Below are positions 39,936 through 49,600 of a stretch of 64,000 nt of DNA, piece by piece. Source of the stretch: Lewinellaceae bacterium (GTDB lineage Bacteria > Bacteroidota > Bacteroidia > Chitinophagales > Saprospiraceae); contig JADJWX010000012.1 in NCBI GenBank assembly GCA_016716135.1, positions 1-64,000 of the forward strand. The letters are read 5' to 3'. The translations under genes were made by a program, and so were the position numbers. Within the stretch, counting starts at the first letter, position 1. Each line of letters starts with the position of its first letter. Below the pieces are notes generated by a model. The model searched no databases and was not told the origin of the DNA. It saw only the letters and a list, made by a program, of their open reading frames with translations.

Positions 39936-42329
39936 ATGATCCGGAATTATTTAAAAATCAGCTACCGAAATCTCCTCAAATCCAAAGGCTACGCCGCCAT
40001 CAATATTTTCGGTTTGGCGATCGGCATGGCCTGTTGCCTGGTCATTTTGGCCATTGTTTACACCGAATTGAACTACGACCGGCACCACGAGCGGGCCGAC
40101 CGGATCTACCGCCTGGCGGAAACGTTTTGGGAAGACGGGAAAATCGTGGAAAGCTCGGCCAGCATCGGCATTCCGGTCGGGCCGGTCGTTTCAGCGGCAT
40201 TTCCCGGGGTAAAAACGGTGCGGTTTTACAAGACTTTTGAAAAAATTCCGCTGCTGCGCTATGAAGACAAGCGCTTTTATGAGGATGCCCTGCTGTTCAC
40301 CGATTCCACGGTTTTTGACATTTTCAGCTTTCCCCTCCTGCGCGGCAACCAGGCTACGGCCCTGTCGGCGCCCTTTTCCATCGTGCTCACGGAGGCTATG
40401 GCCCGGAAGTACTTCGGCGCGGAAAACCCGCTGGGCAAAACCCTGAAATTTGAAAACCAGCTGGACTTTACGGTGACCGGTGTTATGGAAAACCTGCCGC
40501 CGACCTCGCATATCCAGTTCGATTTTCTGGCTTCCTTTCAAAACCTGGAGGCCCTGTTCAAGGCCAGCGGCACCAGCTTCAGCTGGGACGGCTGGTACTG
40601 GAATCCCTGCCACACCTACCTGTTGCTGCCACCCGATTTGCCGGCGGAACGCCTGGCGGCGCAGTTGCCGGAATTTACCAAAACCCATGCCCCGGAGTGG
40701 CTGCGCTCCAAACTGGAGTTTTTTCTCCAACCGCTGACCGATATCCACCTGCATTCGAACCTGTACCAGGAATTGCAGGTAAACGGCAGCGAACAATCCG
40801 TCTGGATGTTTACCCTCATCGCCTTGTTTGTGCTGCTGATCGCCTGCATCAATTTTATGAACCTGGCCACGGCCCGTTCCGCGCAACGGGCTAAAGAAAT
40901 TGCAGTGCGCAAAACGATCGGCGCGGGCCGCGCGCAACTGGTCTGGCAGTTTTTGGGTGAAAGTGTGCTGCTGAGTTGCATCGCCGCTGCCGGGGCGTAC
41001 TTTTTGGCAACGCTGAGTTTGCCCTTTTTCCGGGAAACACTTGGCATAACGCTGGATTTGAACCTGATCGGCACCACAAAAGTACTGGGCAGCCTGGCGG
41101 TGCTGGCGCTGTTGGCGGGGCTGTTGGCGGGCATTTACCCGGCCTTGTTTTTGTCGGCGTACAAACCGGTGGAGGGCCTGAACATGGCCGGCGCCGGGCC
41201 GGTAAAAAGCCGTTCGGCTTTGCTGCGCAAAAGTCTGGTCGTTTTCCAGTTTTGCATTTCCATCGCCCTGCTCACGGGCATGCTGGTCATCCAGCGGCAG
41301 CACCGGTTTTTGCAGGAAAAAGAGCTGGGTTTTGACAAAGAGCAACTGGTCCTGATCCCGATCCGCGGGACGGATATCAAACAGCAAAACCGGATCGACG
41401 CCTTCAAACAGCGGCTGACCCGCGAACCGGATGTGCTGCATGCCTGCGCCCTGTCGAATATCGTGGGCCGGGATGTGCAGGTCTGCCCCTTCCAGGTGGA
41501 AGGCTTGAAAGACGTGCAGCAGATTCCCGGCATGTTTGTCGATTTCGATTTTATGGCCACGTTCGGGGTGGAACTGAAGGCCGGGCGCGCCTTCGACCCG
41601 ACGCACCCTACCGACACCTTTGCCTTTTTGCTCAATGAAGCCGCGCTGGGGCAGTTCGGCTGGCAGGAAGCCGAGGGGAAGCGCATTAGGTTTGGCCGGG
41701 AAGGACAGGTCATTGGCGTTTTGGCCGATTTCAATTTTTCCAAATTGCAGGAGCGCATCCGGCCCCTGGCGATCACGATCCGGCCGAGCTGGTATTCCTA
41801 TGTGGCGGTGCGGCTGGCGCCGGGCGATGTACCCGGCACGCTTGGGCGTTTGAAAAAAATCTGGCAGGAATTTGAGCCGGAGCGCCCCTTCGACGCTTTT
41901 TTCCTCGACGACAACCTCAACCAGCTCTACGAAAAGGAGGCCCGGCTCGGCTGGGTATTTGCGCTGTTTTCGGTGCTGGCGATCATTATCGGCTGCCTGG
42001 GCTTGTTCGGCCTGGCCACGTATGCGGCCGAGCGGCGGGTGAAGGAAATCGGTATCCGCCGGGTGTTGGGCGCCACGGTGTCGGGCATCGTCGGACTGCT
42101 TTCCAAAGATTTTCTCCAACTGGTTTTACTCGCCTTTTTGCTCGCCACTCCGCTGGCCTGGTACGGCCTGAGCCGCTGGTTGCAGGATTTCCCCTACCGG
42201 ATCGAACTGGAATGGTGGTTCTTCGGGCTGGCGGGTTTGGCGGCGGTGGCGATTGCGTTTTTGACGGTGGGCGTGCAGAGTGTGCGGGCGGCGCTGGCTG
42301 ATCCGGTGACGAGTTTGCGGAGTGAGTAG
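39936..42329 (+). CDS. ABC transporter permease, MacB/FtsX type (paralogue 4 of 4)
   Basis: The 797-aa protein starts MIRNYLKISYRNLLKSKGYA, with a first helix INIFGLAIGMACCLVILAIV. Its FtsX cores are CINFMNLATARSAQRAKEIA / VRKTIGAGRAQLVWQFLGES and RRVKEIGIRRVLGATVSGIV. Its C-terminus reads DPVTSLRSE, slightly different from the VESLRSE of the other three. A 165-bp gap with a palindrome precedes it, so it may have its own promoter. Together the four genes make a permease-only cluster; the ATPase and membrane-fusion partner must lie elsewhere. Confidence 0.92.
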   Translation: MIRNYLKISYRNLLKSKGYAAINIFGLAIGMACCLVILAIVYTELNYDRHHERADRIYRLAETFWEDGKIVESSASIGIPVGPVVSAAFPGVKTVRFYKTFEKIPLLRYEDKRFYEDALLFTDSTVFDIFSFPLLRGNQATALSAPFSIVLTEAMARKYFGAENPLGKTLKFENQLDFTVTGVMENLPPTSHIQFDFLASFQNLEALFKASGTSFSWDGWYWNPCHTYLLLPPDLPAERLAAQLPEFTKTHAPEWLRSKLEFFLQPLTDIHLHSNLYQELQVNGSEQSVWMFTLIALFVLLIACINFMNLATARSAQRAKEIAVRKTIGAGRAQLVWQFLGESVLLSCIAAAGAYFLATLSLPFFRETLGITLDLNLIGTTKVLGSLAVLALLAGLLAGIYPALFLSAYKPVEGLNMAGAGPVKSRSALLRKSLVVFQFCISIALLTGMLVIQRQHRFLQEKELGFDKEQLVLIPIRGTDIKQQNRIDAFKQRLTREPDVLHACALSNIVGRDVQVCPFQVEGLKDVQQIPGMFVDFDFMATFGVELKAGRAFDPTHPTDTFAFLLNEAALGQFGWQEAEGKRIRFGREGQVIGVLADFNFSKLQERIRPLAITIRPSWYSYVAVRLAPGDVPGTLGRLKKIWQEFEPERPFDAFFLDDNLNQLYEKEARLGWVFALFSVLAIIIGCLGLFGLATYAAERRVKEIGIRRVLGATVSGIVGLLSKDFLQLVLLAFLLATPLAWYGLSRWLQDFPYRIELEWWFFGLAGLAAVAIAFLTVGVQSVRAALADPVTSLRSE

Positions 42330-42832
42330 AGGGGGGAGTTTCAGGGCGTATCACGAGTAAAACTATTCCCCTGCGCGACAAACTTTTTACCGCCGAGACG
42401 CTAAGACGCTAAAAATTAAACTTCGCACCTTCGCGTCTCGGCGGTGAAAAAGAACAATCTTCGGCGGGCACTGATCGAAAAATACTGCTGAGACAGCCTC
42501 GTTATCGAAAATAGACATGGAGGACAGGGAGTTTAAATGTTCTGTGCCCTCCGTATCTCCGTGGTGAAAATTTGGAGTCATCTGCGCATGCGAGGAATTA
42601 TGTAACAGGCTCGTTTTGCATTCCGGGTGAAAACTTATACTGCCAACAACAATTTCTGCTCGCAAACCGCTGAAAACCAATAACCTGAATTTGCGAAACC
42701 TTCCGCAAAACGGCCCTTTCACCCCGCAAAACCGCCGTTTTTTAACAGAGGCTTAACGTTTTTCGACCGAATTTTGCGCACGTTTTTTCACTGCAAATAC
42801 CTGATTACCAATTCATATTATTACTTTTATCC
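42330..42832. other. Intergenic region with small inverted repeats and an AT-rich CRISPR leader
   Basis: No gene seen. From about 42389 to 42445 an inverted repeat ACCGCCGAGACGC / GCGTCTCGGCGGT follows permease 4 and could stop transcription. Around 42490 a GAGACAGCCTCGTT piece resembles the end of the inverted-repeat element at 43876-44021. The last ~100 bp (42730-42832) are rich in A and T with T-runs and lie directly before the first CRISPR repeat, as expected for a leader. Confidence 0.55.
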
Positions 42833-43471
42833 CTTCTAAAACATGGTCCGGCTAAGGCAGGATTGCGACTCGGGGCTGCTGCACGAAGAATACAGCGCTT
42901 CTAAAACATGGTCCGGCTAAGGCAGGATTGCGACACTCCTGCGCCGCAGCTTGGAAAGCCATCAACCCGACTTCTAAAACATGGTCCGGCTAAGGCAGGA
43001 TTGCGACCCGCCCGGAGAAAGGGGGGGGGAAACCGCCGCTTCTAAAACATGGTCCGGCTAAGGCAGGATTGCGACGACCCCAGGCGTCGCCGCTTCTAAA
43101 ACATGGTCCGGCTAAGGCAGGATTGCGACCGATGCCGGCTGCGGCGGATCGTTCGGCTCCTTCTAAAACATGGTCCGGCTAAGGCAGGATTGCGACCTAT
43201 CTCAATTTCCCGCTCAATAACCTCGGCAAACTTCTAAAACATGGTCCGGCTAAGGCAGGATTGCGACCCTCAACCCGAAGGGAGCTCAACTGGCAAGGGC
43301 CGCTTCTAAAACATGGTCCGGCTAAGGCAGGATTGCGACAAGCCGAAAAGCATGATTCCACTTCTAAAACATGGTCCGGCTAAGGCAGGATTGGCGACGT
43401 GAAATCCTTTAATGTTGCAACACAGTTGTAAAATCTTCTAAAACATGGTCCGGCTAAGGCAGGATTGCAAC
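42833..43471 (+). CRISPR. CRISPR array, 10 repeats and 9 spacers of uneven length, no cas genes
   Basis: A 37-bp repeat begins CTTCTAAAACATGGTCCGGC and ends TAAGGCAGGATTGCGAC. Repeat starts are 42833, 42898, 42971, 43039, 43093, 43160, 43231, 43303, 43361 and 43435. Spacers are 28, 36, 31, 17, 30, 34, 35, 21 and 36 bp and all differ. Repeats 1-8 are identical; repeat 9 has an extra G (ATTGGCGAC) and repeat 10 a G-to-A change (ATTGCAAC). Degeneration at the right, the AT-rich stretch at the left, and a 3' end ATTGCGAC resembling the ATTGAAAC-type handle of type I/III repeats all suggest transcription on the plus strand. The centre can form an imperfect hairpin (TCCgGC / GCaGGA around TAAG). 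No cas gene lies within the window. Confidence 0.85.
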
Positions 43472-43505
43472 GAAGGGGTCGCTTCGAGCGACCCCTTCGC
43501 TTTTT
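43471..43505 (+). terminator. Intrinsic terminator directly at the end of the CRISPR array
   Basis: Perfect arms CGAAGGGGTCGC / GCGACCCCTTCG around TTCGA are followed by CTTTTT. The stem begins on the last base of the final CRISPR repeat, so a plus-strand crRNA precursor would end here. The T-run overlaps the surviving start of the PIN gene remnant. Confidence 0.8.
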
Positions 43506-43877
43506 GCTTGGCTGGGCCGGCGCGAGCCCTATTTCAGGTATGCGGAGGCCCTGTTTCTGAAGGCCGAACAAAACGAGATCGAGCTCCTGATCAGCGCAAT
43601 GAGCTATATTTCCACCGAATATATTTTGCGAAAGCAACTGGGCCGGGAAAAAGCAAAGCAGGCCTTAATGGGCATCCGAACCATCAGTACGGTCTGCACC
43701 AGCAGCGGTAAGAAAATTGATCTGGCGCTGGTTTCCGACATCAGGGATTTTGAAGATGCCTTCCAGTATTTTACCGCGCTCAACAACTCGGCAAGTGTCA
43801 TCATTACCCGGAATCCTAAAGATTTTATCGATTCCGATTTGCCGGTAATGAGCGCGGAGGCGTATGTCAAATTGTAA
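43506..43877 (+). pseudogene. PIN-domain toxin (VapC-like), 5' end missing
   Basis: The frame reads AWLGRREPYFRYAEALFLKA, IELLISAMSYISTEYILRKQ, DLALVSDIRDFEDAFQYFTA and VIITRNPKDFIDSDLPVMSA, the body and end of a Bacteroidota-type PIN ribonuclease (second and third acidic sites are present: FEDA and ITRNPKDF). The family's N-terminus, roughly ten residues with the first catalytic Asp (LDTN), is absent; in its place the frame continues into the terminator and last CRISPR repeat. An ATG at 43599 would make only the C-terminal two thirds. No antitoxin gene precedes it. The toxin is therefore probably inactive, and the array/terminator boundary marks a deletion or insertion point. Confidence 0.8.
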
Positions 43878-44021
43878 CGAGGTTGTCTCATAAAGTGGTT
43901 TTGCCACTAAAATCACTAAGCACCACTAAGTTTTCACTAAGTTTTCACTAAGTTCATAGGGTAATTTTAGTGTTTTTAGTGCACTTAGTGTTGAAAGAAT
44001 AACTTATGAGACGGCCTCGTT
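43876..44021. repeat. Small inverted-repeat element between convergent genes
   Basis: A 146-bp stretch with ends AACGAGGTTGTCTCATAA and its near reverse complement TTATGAGACGGCCTCGTT. The inside has several CACTAAG / CTTAGTG copies. It lies exactly between the stop of the PIN remnant and the stop of the next minus-strand gene, and may serve as a two-way terminator or be a MITE-like remnant. Confidence 0.65.
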
Positions 44022-44022
44022 C

Positions 44023-44808
44023 TCAACAAGTCATATACCGCTGGATCAGAATTATCCCCTCCTCCCGCAATTTCAAAATGATCGGCAGCACCACGCGCTG
44101 TTTCTCCCGTTCAAACTGCTTTGCGCTCATGGCGCCTTTAGATTGAATATACCGCAGTTCCGGCGCGTAAAACTGTTCCGAAAGCGCAGTCAGCTTGGCC
44201 TCAAGCGCCGCCTGAGAAATGTTTTTGTTGTAATTCAGCACATCGTACTGTTCAAAAAAGTGTTCATAAATTGAGCCTGGCCAGCCCGGCATCGACGGGT
44301 GAGAAAGGCCAGCCTGGTTTACCACCTTTTGTTCCCGCATCATGTTGGCCGTTTTCACATCCAAAACTTGAATCCCGACTTCCGGATAATCCCATTCCGC
44401 ATTTTTTGCTTGTAAAAAAATCGTGTACCGGATACTATCCAAATGAATGGTCCGAATGGAACTGGAATCCGTAAAGGCATAGCCGCCCGTAAAATAATGG
44501 TTCCGGCTGGCAGCCTGACTGAACTGCACCAAATCCAGTTTTTCAAAAAGACCGAATTCGAGTTTCTTCTGTTCCTGGTAAAAAATGCGGTTGAGCAATT
44601 GCTGAAATGCCTTGTCGCTGCAATAGGCATTGCTTTTGGTGCGATCGTCCAGGTAAGCGTAATCGTCATAGCCCGTCAACGGCAAGTAGCCTGTAACCGA
44701 CTGGCCGTTTTTCAAGACATATTTTGCCTTGTACACCACGCATCCGCCCAGATCAGCAAAGGCTTGCGTGGCAAAAAACAGGAGGGAAACAACAGCGAGA
44801 ATTTTCAT
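44023..44808 (-). CDS. Secreted protein of unknown function
   Basis: The 261-aa product has a signal peptide (MKILAVVSLLFFATQAFA) and then a single Cys near the mature N-terminus (DLGGCVVYKAKYVLKNGQSV), followed by beta and helical parts: GYLPLTGYDDYAYLDDRTKS, LEFGLFEKLDLVQFSQAASR, HLDSIRYTIFLQAKNAEWDY. I do not recognise a domain. It is 22 bp from the start side of the sigma-factor gene's stop on the same strand, so it may belong to that transcript, but a functional link is not shown. Confidence 0.7.
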   Translation of the reverse strand: MKILAVVSLLFFATQAFADLGGCVVYKAKYVLKNGQSVTGYLPLTGYDDYAYLDDRTKSNAYCSDKAFQQLLNRIFYQEQKKLEFGLFEKLDLVQFSQAASRNHYFTGGYAFTDSSSIRTIHLDSIRYTIFLQAKNAEWDYPEVGIQVLDVKTANMMREQKVVNQAGLSHPSMPGWPGSIYEHFFEQYDVLNYNKNISQAALEAKLTALSEQFYAPELRYIQSKGAMSAKQFEREKQRVVLPIILKLREEGIILIQRYMTC

Positions 44809-44830
44809 AAGTAAGGGGTATTAATGCGGT

Positions 44831-46099
44831 TCAGGAAGTTTTCAGCGCAGCCAGTTTTAATTCCAGCACCCGGCGTTCTGCCGGCAACTGCGCCAGTTGA
44901 AGTGCTGTTTTAAACGCCTGGCGCGCCGCCGCAGTATTTTCCAGTTTTACAAAAAAATCGCCCAAAGCGGCGTGGTACAAATAGTGCTGTTCCAGTTCCG
45001 AAATGCCTTCCAGCGCCGAAATTCCCGCCTGCGGCCCCTCGGCATAGCCCAGCGCAATGGCCCGGTTGAGCGCCACGAAGGGCGAAGGATTGATTTTCAG
45101 CAACAGGTCGTAGCAATAAAAAATACTTTTCCAGTTGGTTTGTCCGAAGCTGGGTGCGGAGGCATGGTAGGAGGCAATAGCCGCCTCCAGGTGGTACTCC
45201 GTGATGGCATTGCCCTGGAAGGAGCCCTGCAAATTGGCGTAGCCGGCGCTGATAAGTTGCTGGTTCCAGCGGCTGCGGTCCTGGTTTTCCAGCAGGACGA
45301 TGGCGCCCGAATCGTCGAGCCGGGCATCGAAGCGGGAGGCCTGGAAACACATCAGCGCCTGCAGGGCGTAGGTTTTTGATTGTTGGCCCGCCGGGTGGCG
45401 CAGCAGCAGTCCGCCCAGGCGCAGCGCTTCCCCGCAGAGTTCGCGACGGATAACGGCGGCTTCGGAGGCCGATTTGTAGCCCTCGTTGAACAGCAGGTAA
45501 ATGGCCTGCAACACGGCGTCGAGCCGGGGGGCAAGGTCGGCGCCCGTGGGCACGTCGAGGGAGAGGTTTTCCAAGCGGATTTTTTCCTTGGCGCGGTACA
45601 GTCGCTTGGCCATGGTTTCCTCGGGTTGTAAAAAAGCGGCGGCAATTTCGCGGATGCTCAAACCGCACAAGCTGCGCAGCATCAGCACCAGTTGGGCTTC
45701 GGCGGGAATGGCCGGGTGGCAGCAGGCAAACATCATGCGCAGCTGGGCGTCTTCGATTTCGTCGTCCAGAAAAAAACTGTCGAGCCAGCGGTCGGGCTGG
45801 GTGCTGCGGGCGGCGGCTTCGTGCAGGTTGGGGGCGATGTTGGCCTGGAAATTCCGTTCGCGCCGCAGGAAGTCGATGGTTTTGTTTTTGGCGGTGCGGT
45901 ACAGCCAGGCGCGAGGCTGGTCGGGCATGCCGCGCAGTTTCCAGGTTTCGAGGGCGGCAAGCAGGGTTTCCTGCACGATGTCTTCGGCCACGCCAACTTG
46001 CGGCAGGCCGAAGAGTTTCACTAAAACAGAGAGCATCTTCCCCGACTCGTGCCGGAAAAGATGCTCCACCGATACTTGTACGTTTGTAGATTCCAACAT
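44831..46099 (-). CDS. ECF RNA polymerase sigma factor with C-terminal extension (ECF42-like)
   Basis: The 422-aa protein has region 2 (VAEDIVQETLLAALETWKLR, AWLYRTAKNKTIDFLRRERN) and region 4 (LVLMLRSLCGLSIREIAAAF, TMAKRLYRAKEKIRLE) of ECF sigma factors, followed by a ~230-residue helical, TPR-like extension (AIYLLFNEGYKSASEAAVIR, ALNRAIALGYAEGPQAGISA). Long ECF proteins with this extension and a neighbouring DGPF protein define the ECF42 group, in which the extension substitutes for an anti-sigma factor. The frame opens at 46177, but the ATG at 46099 (MLESTNVQVSVEHLFRHESG) matches the family start. The DGPF gene lies 94 bp upstream. Confidence 0.92.
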   Translation of the reverse strand: MLESTNVQVSVEHLFRHESGKMLSVLVKLFGLPQVGVAEDIVQETLLAALETWKLRGMPDQPRAWLYRTAKNKTIDFLRRERNFQANIAPNLHEAAARSTQPDRWLDSFFLDDEIEDAQLRMMFACCHPAIPAEAQLVLMLRSLCGLSIREIAAAFLQPEETMAKRLYRAKEKIRLENLSLDVPTGADLAPRLDAVLQAIYLLFNEGYKSASEAAVIRRELCGEALRLGGLLLRHPAGQQSKTYALQALMCFQASRFDARLDDSGAIVLLENQDRSRWNQQLISAGYANLQGSFQGNAITEYHLEAAIASYHASAPSFGQTNWKSIFYCYDLLLKINPSPFVALNRAIALGYAEGPQAGISALEGISELEQHYLYHAALGDFFVKLENTAAARQAFKTALQLAQLPAERRVLELKLAALKTS

Positions 46100-46193
46100 T
46101 GTTTGATCGTGCCAAATCTTGAGTGACGGATTCAAACCAAACCACTGTGGATGAATGGAATATTCATCACTCATCATTCATCACTCATCATTT

Positions 46194-46547
46194 TTACTCG
46201 AACACCATGAGTTTGCGGACCTCCACGGAGCCGTCGATCTCAAAGATCGGGCAGCCTTTGGAATTTTCCACAGCCTCGGCCTCGCTGGCGGCCTGCATGA
46301 TCAGGTAGCCGCTCACCAGTTCCTTGCTTTCCACGTAGGGACCGTCGGTCACCGCTTTTTTTGCGCCGCTCACGATTTTGCCGCCGCCTTCCAGCGCATC
46401 GGAGCCGACCAGTTTGCCCTGCGCGGCGATCCCGCCAATCCAGGTGTTCCACTTTTCGAGCGACGCCTGCATTTCCTCGGGCGACATTTGGGCGTAAGCC
46501 TCTTCACTCATTGGGGTGTTGCGGAAGATCATCATGTACTTGTCCAT
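46194..46547 (-). CDS. YCII/DGPF-domain protein, partner of the ECF42 sigma factor
   Basis: The 117-aa protein is one YCII-related (DGPF) domain: MDKYMMIFRNTPMSEEAYAQ, MQASLEKWNTWIGGIAAQGK and the signature VTDGPYVESKELVSGYLIMQ. The family is a ferredoxin-like fold with a possible His/Asp catalytic pair; its reaction is not established. It precedes the ECF sigma gene on the same strand, the known ECF42 pairing in which the sigma factor usually activates the DGPF gene. The gap 46548-46691 upstream is AT-rich and should hold its promoter. Confidence 0.9.
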   Translation of the reverse strand: MDKYMMIFRNTPMSEEAYAQMSPEEMQASLEKWNTWIGGIAAQGKLVGSDALEGGGKIVSGAKKAVTDGPYVESKELVSGYLIMQAASEAEAVENSKGCPIFEIDGSVEVRKLMVFE

Positions 46548-46691
46548 TACCTTAATTTTTTAGTGAAAAAAGTGTTTTTAGTGTGTTTCAAAAATAAATA
46601 CAATGTGATGACGAACGGGCGGACAAGAATCGGACAAGACGGGGGATTTTTTTTTAATTTTAGAATTGCGACATTGTAGTAAAACAGCAGT

Positions 46692-49600
46692 CTACTGTTC
46701 CACATCCACTTCTTCCTCCAATTCATCTGCTTCCTTGCCTTTTCGGATCGTCACCTCGGGGTTGTCGGAGGTGCCGGTTATGGTCATGGGAATACCCAGA
46801 ATACCCAACGGCGGTAAGCCGAGCCGGAAGCGCAGGTTCAGGCGGCCGTCGAGCGAAGTTTGCCCTTCGATGCGCGGCCGGAACCCGAACACTTTCATTT
46901 TGGTGCGCTCGATGGTGATGATGTTGTTGGCCACAGCTGACTTGATGACGACGGCTTTTAGTTCCGGATTGTTGATGCTGTCGCGGCCGGTAGCTTTGCT
47001 GACTGCGCCGAATAATTTCAGCCCGTTCACTTTCACCTGTTCCAGTTTGAGCACACCCTGGCCTTTTACACTGGGGTATACAGGTTCCATACGGTCGTTC
47101 AGGCGGCCTTGCAGTTGGTATTCCAGCGAAACCAGGCCTTCGGCTTTTTCAGCGGAGCCGGCCATCTCCCGGAACATCGGCACTTCCCGGTACGCCCGTT
47201 TCACATCGAAGGAGTCGGCTTTGAGGGAAAATCCGAAGATGGCTTTGCGCAGGTTTACCGGCGTATAATCGGCTTCCATCCGCACTGTGGCGCCGGCTAT
47301 GCCGATTTGTGTTTGTTGCAGCAGCAGTTTGCCCTGTTGCAAGGCGAGTTGGCCCCTGAAATTTTCGAAGGCTGTTTGGCCGTAAATGATTTTTTGTACT
47401 GCGGCGTCAAGGCTCAAATCCATGTCGGTCGGAAGCAGCACAACGCCGGGGGCGGCAGGTGCCGCCGGAGCTGCTTCGGGTGCGCCGGCGAACACCATAA
47501 AATCGTCGACCACCAGGCGAGGGCATGCCACGCTGAGTTTGCCCTTGAGCACACTGCCCTGCAAGCTGTGGCCGATGAAATTTTCGGCGTAGCCGTTCAG
47601 GGTAAACACATTTTGGCGGTAGCGAAAAACGGCGTTTTTCAGCCAGGCTTTGTCTTGTTCGAAACGCAGCGTGCCATCGGGCACAAAAAAGGGATAGGGA
47701 TAATCCTGGCTACGCAATTCCAGATTTTGGACCCGCAGGGTGCCGCTGTTGCGCAACTTTTGGTAGCGCCCCGCCTGCGCATCGGCCTGGGTGCCGTGCA
47801 GGTCGAGGTTTGCCTGCAAGAGGCCGGTCAGGTCGTACCCGGTTACGGCAAATACCTTGTAAATTTTCCCCAGGTCGAGTGTGCCTTTGGCCGTAATGTC
47901 GTAGCGGAGGTTGTCCGGATTTTGGAGAACAGCGTTTAGCGCAAACGGTTTTTCTTCAAATATAAACGAAACGGGCTCGAGTTGGATTTTCAGATCGCGG
48001 TAGTTGCCGCTTTTGCAATCGACCGTTGCGTTAATGTTCAACTGCTCGATGGGGCGCGGGTAATAGGGCGTTTGGATGCGGCCGTTTTTGAGTTGTAAGG
48101 TTCCGGCAGCGGCAGGAAACTGCCGTTTTTCCGCATCCAGCCGCCCCTCAGCCTGTAGTTGAACGTCAAGTGTCCCAGCCAGCGCAAAGCTGTCCAGCGG
48201 AATAGCGCGGGTCAGATCTTCCAGGCGGAGGTTGGCGTTCAGATCGGCCTGTACCTTGCTTTTTTTCAGGCCCTGCACGGTCAGGTTGCCGGCCAGTTGG
48301 CCCGACCCGATGGCTGCGTTGAAGTTGGAAATGGCCAGGGAAATATCTTGCCACTTGCCGGTGGAACAGGCTGTTTTGATCTGTCCCCGAACCTGTTCCA
48401 CGGCCAGAGGCAGGGCAGCGTCTTTGAAATAGCCGTCGGTGATGCCGGCCTCCAGACTAAACCTCGGGATGGACAGCGTGATGGTGTCCGGACGAAAATT
48501 GTCCGGATTCTGGCCTGTACGGTAATAGCCGTCTACGCTGGCTTTCAGCTGGAGTTGTCCGCGCAAATCGTAGGAAGGCAGGCCCAGTGCGCGGTCGAGC
48601 AGCGTCAGGTCGATATTGCTGTTCAGGTCGGCTTTTATGTAAGGCTGATCCAGGCCTTTCAGAAAAAACGTGGCGCTGGTGGGTGCACCGTTGAGTTTGA
48701 ATTGCAGCGTGTCGATGGCCAGGGAAAGGCTGTCAGGGTTGAGGCCGGGTATGGAAATCGTGCTGTTTACCCAAAAATTCCGGAACGGGGCGGGTGCTTT
48801 ATTGTGGTCGATCAAGCCGTCGTGCACCCAAAGCCGCACAGATAAGTCGGGAGCCTCGCCTGTGGCTGCGCGGTAGCTGCCCTTCATGGCTATTTTAATC
48901 TGCGACTGCCCCTGAAACGTTGTTTGGGCAAACCAATCATCGTACTCGGGCGGCAGGGCGGAAAAAATATTGCCGAAATCGGTGGTGCCGGAAACGACGT
49001 CCAGGTCGATGTCGTAGCCGTCTTTTAGGATTGCCATGGCGCCGGTGAAATCGACGGGTAGTTTGCCGATGAGCAGGTTGTTTTTAGAAAATTTGAACTC
49101 CAGGGAAGCGGTATTGATACCCGTGATGAGCTCGGCCTGCACATTGCGGCGGTCGATGTACGTGGTATTGTCAAATGCAAAATCGAATTTTTCGGCTTGC
49201 AAGTGCGATTGGAGGTCAAACTGGCTGCTGGCAAGGTCGCCGCGCCCTTCGTATCGGAAGCCGTCGGCTTTCAACAGCATCGGCACCGAACGGTCGTGAT
49301 AAACCAAGCGGCTGTTGTTGATTAAAATCCTTTCTATGTTGAGCCGGGCGGTGCTGGTGTCGGCAGTAGTTTCGGCATTGCCGCCTTTGTACACGTTGTA
49401 ATTGGCATTGCCCTGCTCGTCCACCTGGACGTTGATGAAGGCATTGTCGACAAAAAACTGTTTGACCTCGATGCTGTCGCTAAAAACAGAAGCCAGGTCG
49501 ATGCCGAAGCTGAGCGCCTCGCCGGCGATGAGGGTATCGTTGGCAAAGGGGGCGGCGCCAGTCAGCGAAAAGTCGAAGAGCGTGAGGGTGAGTGTGGGAA

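Noticed and set aside
43380..43637. Minus-strand frame overlapping the end of the CRISPR array and the PIN remnant
   Set aside because: No homology, includes repeat and terminator DNA; the plus-strand PIN frame explains the region.
42330..46200. Search for cas1, cas2 or effector genes beside the CRISPR array
   Set aside because: Flanking genes are FtsX permeases, a PIN remnant, a secreted protein and a sigma factor; none is a Cas protein.
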